Below, in pieces: positions 50,757-58,433 of a DNA stretch of 64,000 bases. How positions within the stretch are numbered: position 1 is the first letter of the stretch; every line of letters begins with the position of its first letter. This DNA comes from Sporolactobacillus kofuensis (GTDB lineage: Bacteria > Bacillota > Bacilli > Bacillales > Sporolactobacillaceae): NCBI RefSeq assembly GCF_024125425.1, contig NZ_JAMXWN010000011.1:44841-108840 (forward strand). Direction: 5' to 3'. Made by a program: the position numbers and the translations under genes. Below the pieces are notes generated by a model that saw nothing but the letters and a program-made list of their open reading frames with translations, had not been told where the DNA came from and searched no databases.

Positions 50757-50760
50757 ACTG

Positions 50761-50943
50761 ATGAAGAAGACGCTGCATTATACAGGTTTGTTTCTGCTTT
50801 GTTTTGTAATTCAATGGTTTTGGTTCACTCAAATCATGACGAAGTCGCAGAAAACGCCGCCGGAGATGCTGCTCACCTCAGTTGTTTTTATCGTGATTGT
50901 CGTTTTATTGGACCTTGTCCCCAAAAAACGGATCAATAAGTAA
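50761..50943 (+). CDS. Small two-helix membrane protein of unknown function
   Basis: This 60-residue protein starts MKKTLHYTG, with two hydrophobic stretches (about residues 7-26 and 38-55) and a basic end (PKKRINK). The start at 50761 lies four bases after the stop of the HAD gene. The ribosome binding site is weak (GGAG farther upstream), so translation may depend on coupling. An ATG at 50740 would give seven more residues. I do not recognise a family. Confidence 0.6.
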   Translation: MKKTLHYTGLFLLCFVIQWFWFTQIMTKSQKTPPEMLLTSVVFIVIVVLLDLVPKKRINK

Positions 50944-50969
50944 AATGAGTTAGCTGCTCTTTAAAGCGC

Positions 50970-50999
50970 TTGCCCATTTCTATTCGAATGACCTATAAT
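50970..50999 (+). promoter_or_regulatory. Sigma-A promoter of smpB
   Basis: TTGCCC (50970-50975), an 18-base spacer and TATAAT (50994-50999). Confidence 0.65.
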
Positions 51000-51033
51000 G
51001 AAACAATGAATGAACGTTTGGCAGGTGTTGAGT

Positions 51034-51501
51034 ATGGGAAAAGGTGAGAGCCGTGTTCTCGCGCAAAATCGAAAAGCAAGCCACGAATATTTTATTGAAG
51101 AGACCGTGGAGGCAGGGCTTGTGCTCCAAGGTACGGAAATCAAGTCGATTCGTCGAGGAAAGGTCAATATTCAGGATGCGTTTGCTCGTGTGGAAAATGG
51201 TGAAGCATTTGTTTATAACATGCACATTAGTCAGTATGAGCAAGGAAACCGATACAATCATGATCCGCTCCGAACACGCAAGTTGCTGATGCATCAGAAG
51301 GAAATCAACAAACTAGGTCCTGCTGCAGATAAAGCTGGCTATGCCTTAATTCCACTCAAGATCTATATCAAGAATGGATTTGCGAAAGTTCTTGTGGGCC
51401 TTGGTCGAGGCAAGAAAATGTACGACAAACGTGAGTCATTGAAGAAACAGACGGCGCAACGCGAAATGCAGCGTGCATTCCGTGATCACCAGAAAATGTA
51501 A
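51034..51501 (+). CDS. smpB: SsrA-binding protein SmpB
   Basis: This 155-residue beta-barrel protein binds the tRNA-like domain of tmRNA and guides it into stalled ribosomes. It shows [17 protein letters not shown] at the N-terminus, [16 protein letters not shown], and the basic C-terminal tail after [13 protein letters not shown] that occupies the mRNA channel. The ATG at 51034 follows GGCAGGTG; a frame from 51010 includes eight extra residues not found in the family. ssrA lies 98 bases downstream with its own promoter. Confidence 0.97.
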   Translation: MGKGESRVLAQNRKASHEYFIEETVEAGLVLQGTEIKSIRRGKVNIQDAFARVENGEAFVYNMHISQYEQGNRYNHDPLRTRKLLMHQKEINKLGPAADKAGYALIPLKIYIKNGFAKVLVGLGRGKKMYDKRESLKKQTAQREMQRAFRDHQKM

Positions 51502-51502
51502 G

Positions 51503-51531
51503 TTGAAAAGGTTGCCCAGCTTTGCTATAAT
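51503..51531 (+). promoter_or_regulatory. Sigma-A promoter of ssrA
   Basis: TTGAAA (51503-51508), a 17-base spacer and TATAAT (51526-51531), overlapping the smpB stop region. The tmRNA 5' end at 51599 would then arise by processing. Confidence 0.75.
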
Positions 51532-51598
51532 GACCTTACTGTGTTATTGACAGTTACAGTTATGGATGATTCACCGCAAGTCCCGTTGTTTATATAAC

Positions 51599-51953
51599 GG
51601 GGACGTTACGGATTCGACAGGGGTAGGTCGGGTTTAAGCGGCGAGCCGAGGGGGTCGGCCTCGTAAAAACGCCAAAGCCATAACTGGCAAAACGAATAAC
51701 AACCTCGCTTTAGCTGCCTAATCAGTTTTAGCGGTCCCTCCCTCCATTGCCCATGTGGTAGGATCAGGGACTCACTCTAGTGGGATACGCTGGACGCCCG
51801 CATCCTGAGGGCTAAGGAAGAGAACAATCGGGATAGCTTCGCGAAAGCCTGTCGGTGGGCCGACGCCGAAGCGAAATGCTAATATGCCGACTACGCTCGT
51901 AGAAACTTAAATCACGATGCTTCTGGACGTGGGTTCGACTCCCACCGTCTCCA
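51599..51953 (+). ncRNA. ssrA: Transfer-messenger RNA (tmRNA)
   Basis: About 355 bases. The 5' GGGGACGTTACGGATTCGAC pairs with the 3' CGTCTCC, and the T arm is GGGTTCGACTCCC, ending CTCCA with no encoded CCA. The tag reading frame runs from GGC at 51686 to TAA at 51719-51721 and encodes GKTNNNLALAA, so the full tag is (A)GKTNNNLALAA with the LALAA degradation signal. It rescues stalled ribosomes with SmpB. Its last 21 bases form the left attachment site of the adjoining element. Confidence 0.98.
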
Positions 51954-51954
51954 T
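51933..51954. repeat. Left attachment site core (attL)
   Basis: The 22-bp segment containing TTCGACTCCCACCGTCTCC is the T-arm to acceptor end of ssrA. The same 22 bp occurs at 63125-63146. Confidence 0.9.
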
Positions 51955-51980
51955 AAAATGGAAATCAAACGATTTCACAG

Positions 51981-52022
51981 AGTGTCAAAACCCTTGATAA
52001 TACAAGGTTTTGACACTTTTTT
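51981..52022. terminator. Terminator between ssrA and the integrase gene
   Basis: AGTGTCAAAACC (51981-51992) pairs with GGTTTTGACACT (52006-52017), followed by T. The A/T flanks allow use in both directions. It lies on the element side of the attachment core. Confidence 0.92.
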
Positions 52023-52057
52023 AATTTCAATGGGTTTCAGTGAATGTCATTTAAAAA

Positions 52058-52084
52058 TAGTCAATTTATAGTCGAAAAATAGTC
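52058..52084. repeat. Three TAGTC direct repeats at the left end
   Basis: TAGTC occurs at 52058, 52069 and 52080, 11 bases apart, between the attachment core and the integrase stop. Similar repeats are at the right end. They are candidate arm-type integrase binding sites. Confidence 0.55.
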
Positions 52085-52090
52085 AGTGAC

Positions 52091-53257
52091 TTAACCTTCT
52101 AAATAGCTCACGAACTTTTGAATAGCGCCTTCTTTTGCCTTCTTCGTCACATGCGTATAAATGTCTAATGTAGTTTTTACATCAGAGTGGCCTAAACGAT
52201 CTTGAACTTCTTTAATGCTTGCTCCAGCTTCGAATAAAAGAGAGCAATGTGTATGGCGTAGGCCATGTGGCGACACACGCTTTAAAGAATATTTATTTTG
52301 CACGCTATACATCCACTTTTGAACTTGTCCTGGCTGGATATATTCATTTTTTGTATTACTGAACATCAACTGATTTCTTTTCAACGTGTTAATACCTAGT
52401 TGAATATATTGCTGCTTCTGATGTTTATTCCATTCTTTCAAGATCAATAAAGTTGTTTCATCTAGTTTTATTGTGCGTGGCTTGCCGGTTTTGGTTGTTT
52501 TTAAATAAAGTTGTGTTTGTTTACCACGACCAATTGCTTTATTGATTGTGAGTTCACTTTCTACAAAGTTAACATCATTCCAAGTTATTGCTAGTGCCTC
52601 GCTTTTTCGCATCCCTGTATAGGCAATTAAACGTAATAGAGCATATGCCTTAAAGTTAAGATGCTCTTTTGCCTTTTCTAAAAATGTAATTAGCTCATCT
52701 TTAATATAAAAGTTTTCGCTTCCTTCTTCTACCCTTTCAGTAAATGCTTTCTTTATTTTTGTCTCAACATGGGTGAATGGATTTGTTTGAATAAAACTAT
52801 GAACAATAGCATAGTCTAAAACTTTTTTTGCATAAGACTTAATTGTACGTGCTTTTTGTACTTTCGCAGCCCATTCGTTGTAGTGTTTTTGACAAATAGC
52901 GATCGTAATCTTTTCGATACGATAATTGCCCATAGCAGGTAAGATATGATTTTTGAAGTAGCCTGCTGTTTTAACAAACGTACTTTCTTCTACAGTTTTT
53001 TCATATTGAGTAATCCATAAATCATAAAGTTCTTGATATGTTTCAACTCTGGTTTGTTTATAAGTTCCATCTGCGACCTTCACTTTTATACGATTAAGTT
53101 CTAATTCAGCTTCCTTTTTTGTTCTAAAGCCGCGACGGGTGGTATTCTTTGCTTTACCTGTTAATTCATCTACTCCTAAATACACACGGAACATATACAT
53201 GGTTTTTCCGGATTTATCTTGATAGCTTTTAATGGGTGATGTTTTTTTGTTTGTCAT
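52091..53257 (-). CDS. int: Tyrosine recombinase/integrase of the ssrA element
   Basis: This 388-residue phage-type integrase has an AP2-like/arm-binding N-terminus (MTNKKTSPIKSYQDKSGK), a SAM-like core-binding domain (about 70-170) and the catalytic domain. Catalytic residues are Arg in TGMRKSEAL, the HxxR box HGLRHTH, LGHSDVKTT and the nucleophile Tyr in LDIYTHV. It most resembles Tn916/ICESt-type integrases. TTAGGAGG precedes the ATG at 53257. It sits 137 bases from the attachment core with its 3' end facing ssrA. Confidence 0.95.
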   Translation of the reverse strand: MTNKKTSPIKSYQDKSGKTMYMFRVYLGVDELTGKAKNTTRRGFRTKKEAELELNRIKVKVADGTYKQTRVETYQELYDLWITQYEKTVEESTFVKTAGYFKNHILPAMGNYRIEKITIAICQKHYNEWAAKVQKARTIKSYAKKVLDYAIVHSFIQTNPFTHVETKIKKAFTERVEEGSENFYIKDELITFLEKAKEHLNFKAYALLRLIAYTGMRKSEALAITWNDVNFVESELTINKAIGRGKQTQLYLKTTKTGKPRTIKLDETTLLILKEWNKHQKQQYIQLGINTLKRNQLMFSNTKNEYIQPGQVQKWMYSVQNKYSLKRVSPHGLRHTHCSLLFEAGASIKEVQDRLGHSDVKTTLDIYTHVTKKAKEGAIQKFVSYLEG

Positions 53258-53362
53258 AAAATTTTCCTCCTAATATCATTGCGGGGGCAAGATATAAAAG
53301 GAGAGGAGTTACCCTCTATCGACATTATAATCGATTTAAAGGATAATTCCTCTCATTAAATA

Positions 53363-53623
53363 CTAGAAAATATGTTGTTCAAGGAAACGGTCAATTTCTT
53401 TTTTAGAAACTCGTTTAACCCCATCAATTTCAGATATTTTTAAACCCATCACACGAAATTTCTTTAGTGTATTAGGAGAAACGTTTAAGTAAGTTGCAGC
53501 TTCTTTTAGTGACATCCATTCACTATCTATGAATGAGTCTTTTAAAGATGAGATTGTTTTGGTTACAACTGTTGATATGAGTTTTTCGATATTTGTTTTG
53601 TTAATCGTTTCATAATCATGCAT
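53363..53623 (-). CDS. Excisionase-like helix-turn-helix protein
   Basis: This 86-residue protein has an excisionase/MerR-type helix-turn-helix: WMSLKEAATYLNVSPNTLKKF, then VKRVSKKEIDRFL. Its size and position between integrase and Rep fit a recombination directionality factor. AAGGAGGGGG precedes the ATG. Confidence 0.8.
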   Translation of the reverse strand: MHDYETINKTNIEKLISTVVTKTISSLKDSFIDSEWMSLKEAATYLNVSPNTLKKFRVMGLKISEIDGVKRVSKKEIDRFLEQHIF

Positions 53624-53656
53624 AGTAATCCCCCTCCTTTATTGTCCAAGTCTTTT

Positions 53657-54886
53657 TTAATTATCTAGATTGTCTAATACATCATCAAGAGTGATAGTGT
53701 TTGTTATGGTATTTCGCAAATATACATTTTTTCGGGAATTTTTTTGGATATAACTGCCGTATTTTTCGTCGTAATCCAATTCAATCAAATGATCTTTGGT
53801 GATTTCCAGAATCAATGACAAGCGACGATTTAATTGTCCGAAGGAATCCACTAACTTATCTATCTTTTTATTAGTTTTGGAATATCCGTTATAAAACTCT
53901 TTTGGGGAATAGGGTGAGGTAATGATAATCAGCTCAGCTTGGAGTTTGGCATTTTTATAGCGTGCAACTGTCGTACTGTCATAGTTGAATGGATCAGTTA
54001 TTTTTAGTAAATCGCTATAATTGATATTTTCCGGTCGAAGTTCATCTATAATGATTGTATGTTCACCATCATAACCTTGAAACATATCATTTGATCCACC
54101 TGTTTTAAAATATGCTGTTTTTTTATTATCAGCTATAATACTAGCTATTAATGATTTACCAACACCACTGTTGCCGAATAACCAAAAGACTTTTTTCGAT
54201 ATATTATCTTCAATCATTTTTGTTTGCCATCGTTGAAATTCTTCCTCTTGTCGCAATTCCTCAATCTTCATAATTTTTGGTTCAAATTTAGCAAAAGCAA
54301 TTGCACCAGCTTGGGTAGCAATGACTTGTTTTGCTTTTAAAGCGGTAATTTTACCCTCACGCAGTGTATTTAAAAGGCTGCTTATTGAAATCCCAGATTC
54401 TAAACTTTCAATATAAGACTTGAAATCAAAGTTAGCTCGAACTTCTTCGATATCATATTGAAATTTGTCTTTTGCATTGTTTGTAAAATGAATTAAATAG
54501 GCAAAGCCGTTCTGAATATCTGATTTGGTTCCTTTCCGGCTGTATGTTTCAAGATAATTAGGCTTATCATTTAAACGACTTGCTACCGTAGATAGTCGAA
54601 TGCTTTGTTCAAATTCAAGCATTAAGTGAACATGGGGCTCTTTGGGCATTCCATTATCATCTAAATCTTTGTCATGAATTATTAATGCATACCTAATCGC
54701 TTTTGCCTGTTCAGCAAATCTTTCTAGTGTTTCTAACTGGTTTTCTTTTGATTGGTTCATTAGATCAGTAATCGGTAAATGTTTTATTTGTTGAACATAC
54801 ATCATTGCCTTTGCCTTTTTATCTTTTAAAGTAGAGCCATTTTCTTCATTTGGAATATTATCCTTGTTCGTTGGCATATCTGCCAT
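53657..54886 (-). CDS. Rep protein: HUH endonuclease fused to P-loop helicase
   Basis: This 409-residue protein begins with a linker, then a rolling-circle HUH endonuclease of the Rep_2 type: YALIIHDKDLDDNG, the metal-binding HVH at residues 85-87, and Tyr130 within NGFAYLIHFTN. From about 230 there is an SF3-like helicase with Walker A GNSGVGKS (238-245) and Walker B IIIDEL (278-283). The same HUH plus SF3 architecture is found in plasmid and CRESS-DNA virus Reps. In mobilisable elements such proteins are thought to act in replication and as relaxases. It probably nicks an origin close by, with hairpin candidates at 54934-55047. Confidence 0.85.
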   Translation of the reverse strand: MADMPTNKDNIPNEENGSTLKDKKAKAMMYVQQIKHLPITDLMNQSKENQLETLERFAEQAKAIRYALIIHDKDLDDNGMPKEPHVHLMLEFEQSIRLSTVASRLNDKPNYLETYSRKGTKSDIQNGFAYLIHFTNNAKDKFQYDIEEVRANFDFKSYIESLESGISISSLLNTLREGKITALKAKQVIATQAGAIAFAKFEPKIMKIEELRQEEEFQRWQTKMIEDNISKKVFWLFGNSGVGKSLIASIIADNKKTAYFKTGGSNDMFQGYDGEHTIIIDELRPENINYSDLLKITDPFNYDSTTVARYKNAKLQAELIIITSPYSPKEFYNGYSKTNKKIDKLVDSFGQLNRRLSLILEITKDHLIELDYDEKYGSYIQKNSRKNVYLRNTITNTITLDDVLDNLDN

Positions 54887-54933
54887 TAGCTCACTCCTTA
54901 AATTTAATTGTCCTTATTGTCCCAACTTTTTTT

Positions 54934-55047
54934 GCGTGGTAAACAAGCCCTAACCACGCATTGCATCAATATTTTATTATTGTTTTGTCTTTGCAAAATT
55001 GGCTTGAGACTCTTTTCGTTTTCGCTTAATGCGAACGAAAGAGTCTC
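54934..55047. other. Hairpin cluster upstream of rep, candidate origin
   Basis: GCGTGGT (54934-54940) and ACCACGC (54953-54959) form a 7-bp stem with a 12-base loop AAACAAGCCCTA. At 55016-55047 GAGACTCTTT...AAAGAGTCTC forms a longer stem with an inner CGC/GCG helix. Rolling-circle double-strand origins are often such hairpins next to rep, but the nick site is not recognisable by sequence. Confidence 0.45.
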
Positions 55048-55054
55048 AGCATAG

Positions 55055-55582
55055 TTATTTATTCAGGTTACCTTTTAAAATTAAATATCTTCCTTGTCGG
55101 TCAAAGCCTGAAAAGCTCGCATTAACCATCGAGCTGAGTTCTTCACGAATACTATCTTGCTTTCCTTTAATGATTCTTTGCGCTTCATCATTCCTAGGCA
55201 ATTTGATACGGAAGATGATGGTATCTCTATAAAGATTTACATATGATTGTGCTATGGCTTTATTTACTTGATTTTGAGAAATTGCGACTAAATTTTCATT
55301 GTCAAAAATCCACATAAAATGATGAATTTGTCTAGTAAAAATACAAGATAGAATAGTGTGCATTATATTATCTTTTAGTATGAAACGAATTAGCATGTCG
55401 ATGAATGTGAACGCAATAATGGAGCCGACTATAAAATAGAAATACTTTTTTACGATCCATTCAAAAGAATCTGCTAAACCCAGTTTAGTAAGCTTTAATG
55501 CAATAAGAAAAACAATACAAAGCAGCAAAATATAAATTGCGTTGAGATATACTTTTAATAGTAGATTTAAAATGCGATACAT
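55055..55582 (-). CDS. Element-encoded membrane protein of unknown function
   Basis: This 175-residue protein has two or three N-terminal transmembrane helices (about 5-30, 45-65) and a soluble C-terminal domain with FRIKLPRNDEAQRI. The start ATG at 55582 lies one base from the stop of the FtsK-like gene, so translation is coupled. Membrane partners of TcpA/FtsK-type proteins are common in such elements. I do not recognise the family. Confidence 0.7.
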   Translation of the reverse strand: MYRILNLLLKVYLNAIYILLLCIVFLIALKLTKLGLADSFEWIVKKYFYFIVGSIIAFTFIDMLIRFILKDNIMHTILSCIFTRQIHHFMWIFDNENLVAISQNQVNKAIAQSYVNLYRDTIIFRIKLPRNDEAQRIIKGKQDSIREELSSMVNASFSGFDRQGRYLILKGNLNK

Positions 55583-55583
55583 A

Positions 55584-56651
55584 TTATAGCCACTCCTTTA
55601 CAGTAGGCATTAAGATCGGCATGATATTGTTACTATGGACGCCATCTATTAATTGGATGATACCGGTTGCGACGCCTTTTGGAATAACAATATCCTCGCT
55701 ATTATCCAGATCGGGAAAAAGAAATTGTGTGGTCTTTTTGTTTATATTGCCTAATTGTAAGACCAAGTTGCACTGCTCCCGAATGCTAATAGGTAGGGCA
55801 TTAACATCAAAGCGTTGACTGACTAAGATCAAATGGATTCTGGTCGAGCGACCAAGTAAGGCAATTTGACTTAAAAGCGAGAAAAAATCTGCTTGTATCT
55901 GTTTGGATACACCCGTTGTTAAAGCTAGTAATTCATCTATGACTATCGTTTGATGTCGGAAAATTACGGAGGGATTATCAAATAACTCCTGTTGTCTTTG
56001 TTGAATAAGAGAGACATATTCGCTCAGCATATCACTAATTTGGTTTACAAAGTCATTTTGACTACGATTATTTTCGGGTTTAATCAATCTGATGCCATTT
56101 TGGTGTGCAAATTTACTAGGGCTGTCAAATTTGGGATCAACAATTACTAAATCTGAAAAAGATTTGATGGCGGACATAAGATAAATCAGACTTTGGCTTT
56201 TCCCACTGCCGCTGTTACCAGCGATAGCTAGATGGTAAACTTTACTGTAATCGAAATCTAAATTTTCCATTAATGGAATGGATTTTTCTTTGACTTTGCT
56301 AACTAGAAAAAAGGAAAGATCATCAATGATAATTCTTTCTGGAACTCCTTGATACCAAGGGAAAAATAATCCTCTAGCAGTATGCATATCATTATCAGAT
56401 GTTTTAACAAAGTAGGTTCCACTTTGCTTTAGTAGTGTGAATTTTGGATACAGGACGCCACTCGCTAATTGAAAGATACGATTATACAAATGGTTATTTA
56501 ATATGAAAGTTGAAGGGACGGCGGGTTTGAAAATAAAGCCGTCCCTCAGAATTTCAACATCAAATGAATTTGTATAAGTAGATTCGCCTTCAATACCGAG
56601 CGCCATATTTAGACATTGGATCAGATATTTTTTTAATTCATTTGAATTCAT
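55584..56651 (-). CDS. FtsK/TcpA-like DNA translocase ATPase
   Basis: This 355-residue P-loop ATPase has Walker A AGNSGSGKS (around residue 150), VDPKFDSPSKFA and Walker B TIVIDELLAL, and a sensor-like LVSQRF segment. There is no strong N-terminal membrane anchor in this chain; the adjoining membrane protein may supply it. In conjugative and mobilisable elements of Firmicutes such proteins couple the Rep/relaxase-bound DNA to a mating channel. It lies between the small protein at 56688 and the membrane protein. Confidence 0.85.
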   Translation of the reverse strand: MNSNELKKYLIQCLNMALGIEGESTYTNSFDVEILRDGFIFKPAVPSTFILNNHLYNRIFQLASGVLYPKFTLLKQSGTYFVKTSDNDMHTARGLFFPWYQGVPERIIIDDLSFFLVSKVKEKSIPLMENLDFDYSKVYHLAIAGNSGSGKSQSLIYLMSAIKSFSDLVIVDPKFDSPSKFAHQNGIRLIKPENNRSQNDFVNQISDMLSEYVSLIQQRQQELFDNPSVIFRHQTIVIDELLALTTGVSKQIQADFFSLLSQIALLGRSTRIHLILVSQRFDVNALPISIREQCNLVLQLGNINKKTTQFLFPDLDNSEDIVIPKGVATGIIQLIDGVHSNNIMPILMPTVKEWL

Positions 56652-56687
56652 ATTTTCTCCTTCTAGGTTTGTTTCAAGATGGTCATA

Positions 56688-57005
56688 TTATTTTATTTTT
56701 TCAATTGAAGATGCTTTGAAATATATGTTATTACGAACTTCGATCGCTTCTAAGTCGACCAGCCTTACCTGATCAAGCTGGTTAGCAGAGACAGTTACTT
56801 GTGCTGGCAGTTTCACAGAAAACGGGTTAACACCAGTTTGTAGTACCCAAATTTTTGATCCAATAGGGACACGTTTGTTATTCTCAAATGTATACATTTC
56901 CTCAGCTTCACTAGATAACAGAATAAAGGAAGAGGTTGGATTTACATATTTCTCCGCTATTTCCTTGCTGTAACTATTTCGTTTAAAGTTATTTTTCATT
57001 TTCAT
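56688..57005 (-). CDS. Small element protein, possibly DUF961-like
   Basis: This 105-residue protein has a basic N-terminus and the C-terminal pattern VDLEAIEVRNNIYFKASSI, which recalls the DUF961 proteins that open the transfer module of Tn916-like elements. The resemblance is short and I am not certain. It is the first gene of the leftward module and starts at the intergenic region shared with the divergent regulator. Confidence 0.55.
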   Translation of the reverse strand: MKMKNNFKRNSYSKEIAEKYVNPTSSFILLSSEAEEMYTFENNKRVPIGSKIWVLQTGVNPFSVKLPAQVTVSANQLDQVRLVDLEAIEVRNNIYFKASSIEKIK

Positions 57006-57286
57006 GCTTTACACCTCAGTAGATTATATTTTGATTGGTACTTGGCACTTTAAGTACTATTCATGCCGGTCATAAAATAACGTTAATAAGTTTACTTATC
57101 TTTTCATCATAAGAATCTCTTCTTTCTGTGTTTGTCACTAGCAAACAAACACTATTAAGTATTTCAAGGGATTGCGAGTCTTTCTTGATACCTGTATTGT
57201 GTCATATATTTTAATTAGTGCTTATATCTGATTTTTTGTGATACACTTATCAAAAATACACCACCTTTTTGGAAAGGGGTCTAAAT
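57006..57286. promoter_or_regulatory. Divergent intergenic region of the element
   Basis: 281 bases separate the leftward module from the rightward regulator. GTACTT-GGCACTT-AAGTAC (about 57041-57059) is an inverted repeat that could be an operator. TTGTGATACACTTATCA-type sequence before 57287 may hold the regulator's promoter. No gene is seen. Confidence 0.4.
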
Positions 57287-58039
57287 ATGAAAAATATTTT
57301 TCCGATAAGTAACAAATTTATATATGATTTAGCAGCAAAAAGAATTTATTTAAGAAAGATGGATTTGAAGTTAACTTATTACAATATAGCAGGATATGAA
57401 AACAAAATAGATTATGAAACTGCGGAAAAAAGAACGGGCTATGACTATAAACTGATTAATAAAATAGCGACTGGGAATTTTAAGGGTAGAAATAATCGAT
57501 ATTTGCTTACAGAAACATATACTGACTTACTCGTTGATAAATTAAAATTTTCCAAACATGAAATGCTGTGGGGGAATGATGATGAAATACGGATGTATTC
57601 AGTAGAGTTATTCGAATGTTTAATTCGTGACTGTATTAATGAAGATGTGAATTTCACAGATAATATCTTTTCATTACTATCAAATTTTGGAAAAGAATCC
57701 TCAGAAGTTACTCCAGAAAAAATAGATAGACTTTTGAAAATGCACTATGATAATCAATATACTGTTAGAGATCAGTTTATAAGATTATTTGCAGATTTCA
57801 CGCATAACAAATATTATTCTGAAAATTATGTGGAGAATGGAGGTGTATTAGAAAGTATTAAAGAGATAAAGCCGGTAACTATATTTAATGACAATGCTTA
57901 TTTGACATTTAAGAAGCTCCCGGAGAGCATTGATAGATTTGTTCAGACTGAATTTTCTTCGTTATTAATGAATATTTTTTTAAAGCAAAATAGAAATGAC
58001 CAAGTATGTAAAATGAAAAATTTAAAATTAAAACTATAG
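57287..58039 (+). CDS. Divergent putative regulator of the element
   Basis: This 250-residue protein begins MKNIFPISNKFIYDLAAKR. An N-terminal part with YYNIAGYENKIDYETAEKRTGYDYKLINKI could be a helix-turn-helix of the kind in element-encoded regulators; the remainder is helical and unassigned. AAAGGGG precedes the ATG at 57287, and a TTG-type extension of six codons is not needed. Its position, divergent from the transfer module, fits a regulator. I do not recognise a defined family. Confidence 0.6.
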   Translation: MKNIFPISNKFIYDLAAKRIYLRKMDLKLTYYNIAGYENKIDYETAEKRTGYDYKLINKIATGNFKGRNNRYLLTETYTDLLVDKLKFSKHEMLWGNDDEIRMYSVELFECLIRDCINEDVNFTDNIFSLLSNFGKESSEVTPEKIDRLLKMHYDNQYTVRDQFIRLFADFTHNKYYSENYVENGGVLESIKEIKPVTIFNDNAYLTFKKLPESIDRFVQTEFSSLLMNIFLKQNRNDQVCKMKNLKLKL

Positions 58040-58186
58040 GAGAAACCTAGTGAGGGGGTGCAACCCTTGATCTTCTATATATAAAATAATCGAACGTTGC
58101 ACTTGGACTTCTACAAGATGTTTAGTAGCAACCCATTTATTTACCTCCTTTGCACGAATTAAGATACATAATAATGTTTCATTCAT
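58034..58186 (-). CDS. Small frame after an attenuator-like leader, 50 aa
   Basis: Read on the minus strand, it starts MNETLLCILIRAKEVNKW with AAAGGCGGTG upstream of the ATG. It ends six bases inside the convergent regulator gene. I recognise no family. A second ribosome binding site (AAGGAGG) and ATG lie within it in another frame but that frame stops after four codons, so the region could be the decayed start of a larger gene once controlled by the leader at 58248-58338. Confidence 0.4.
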   Translation of the reverse strand: MNETLLCILIRAKEVNKWVATKHLVEVQVQRSIILYIEDQGLHPLTRFLL

Positions 58187-58247
58187 CGTTTTCACCGCCT
58201 TTCAATATTGGCGCTCTTCTCACTACACCTCTTCTTCGCTGTAACGC

Positions 58248-58338
58248 AAAAAAGCCGCTACATATCCAAATGGATACATAACGACTTATGTGAATAGGGG
58301 TGGGGCATGCAACACAGAGCCCCATTTGTTATATACAT
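58248..58338 (-). promoter_or_regulatory. Attenuator-like leader with short reading frame and terminator
   Basis: On the minus strand a 14-bp helix (58285-58272 with 58267-58254, including four G-U pairs) with loop ATTT is followed by six T (58253-58248). On the plus strand the same helix has four mismatches, so it is built for minus-strand RNA. A second hairpin TGGGGC/GCCCCA lies at 58301-58324. A 26-codon frame (58338-58258) beginning MYITNGALCC ends CIHLDM inside the terminator helix. This layout resembles ribosome-mediated attenuators of antibiotic-resistance genes. Confidence 0.6.
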
Positions 58339-58433
58339 GACTAGGTGCTGAGGAGAAAAATATATTTTTTTTATATTGTAAATGAAGTATAAATTATATA
58401 ATAATAAGTGAATATAAGTTGGGAGCGAAGATT

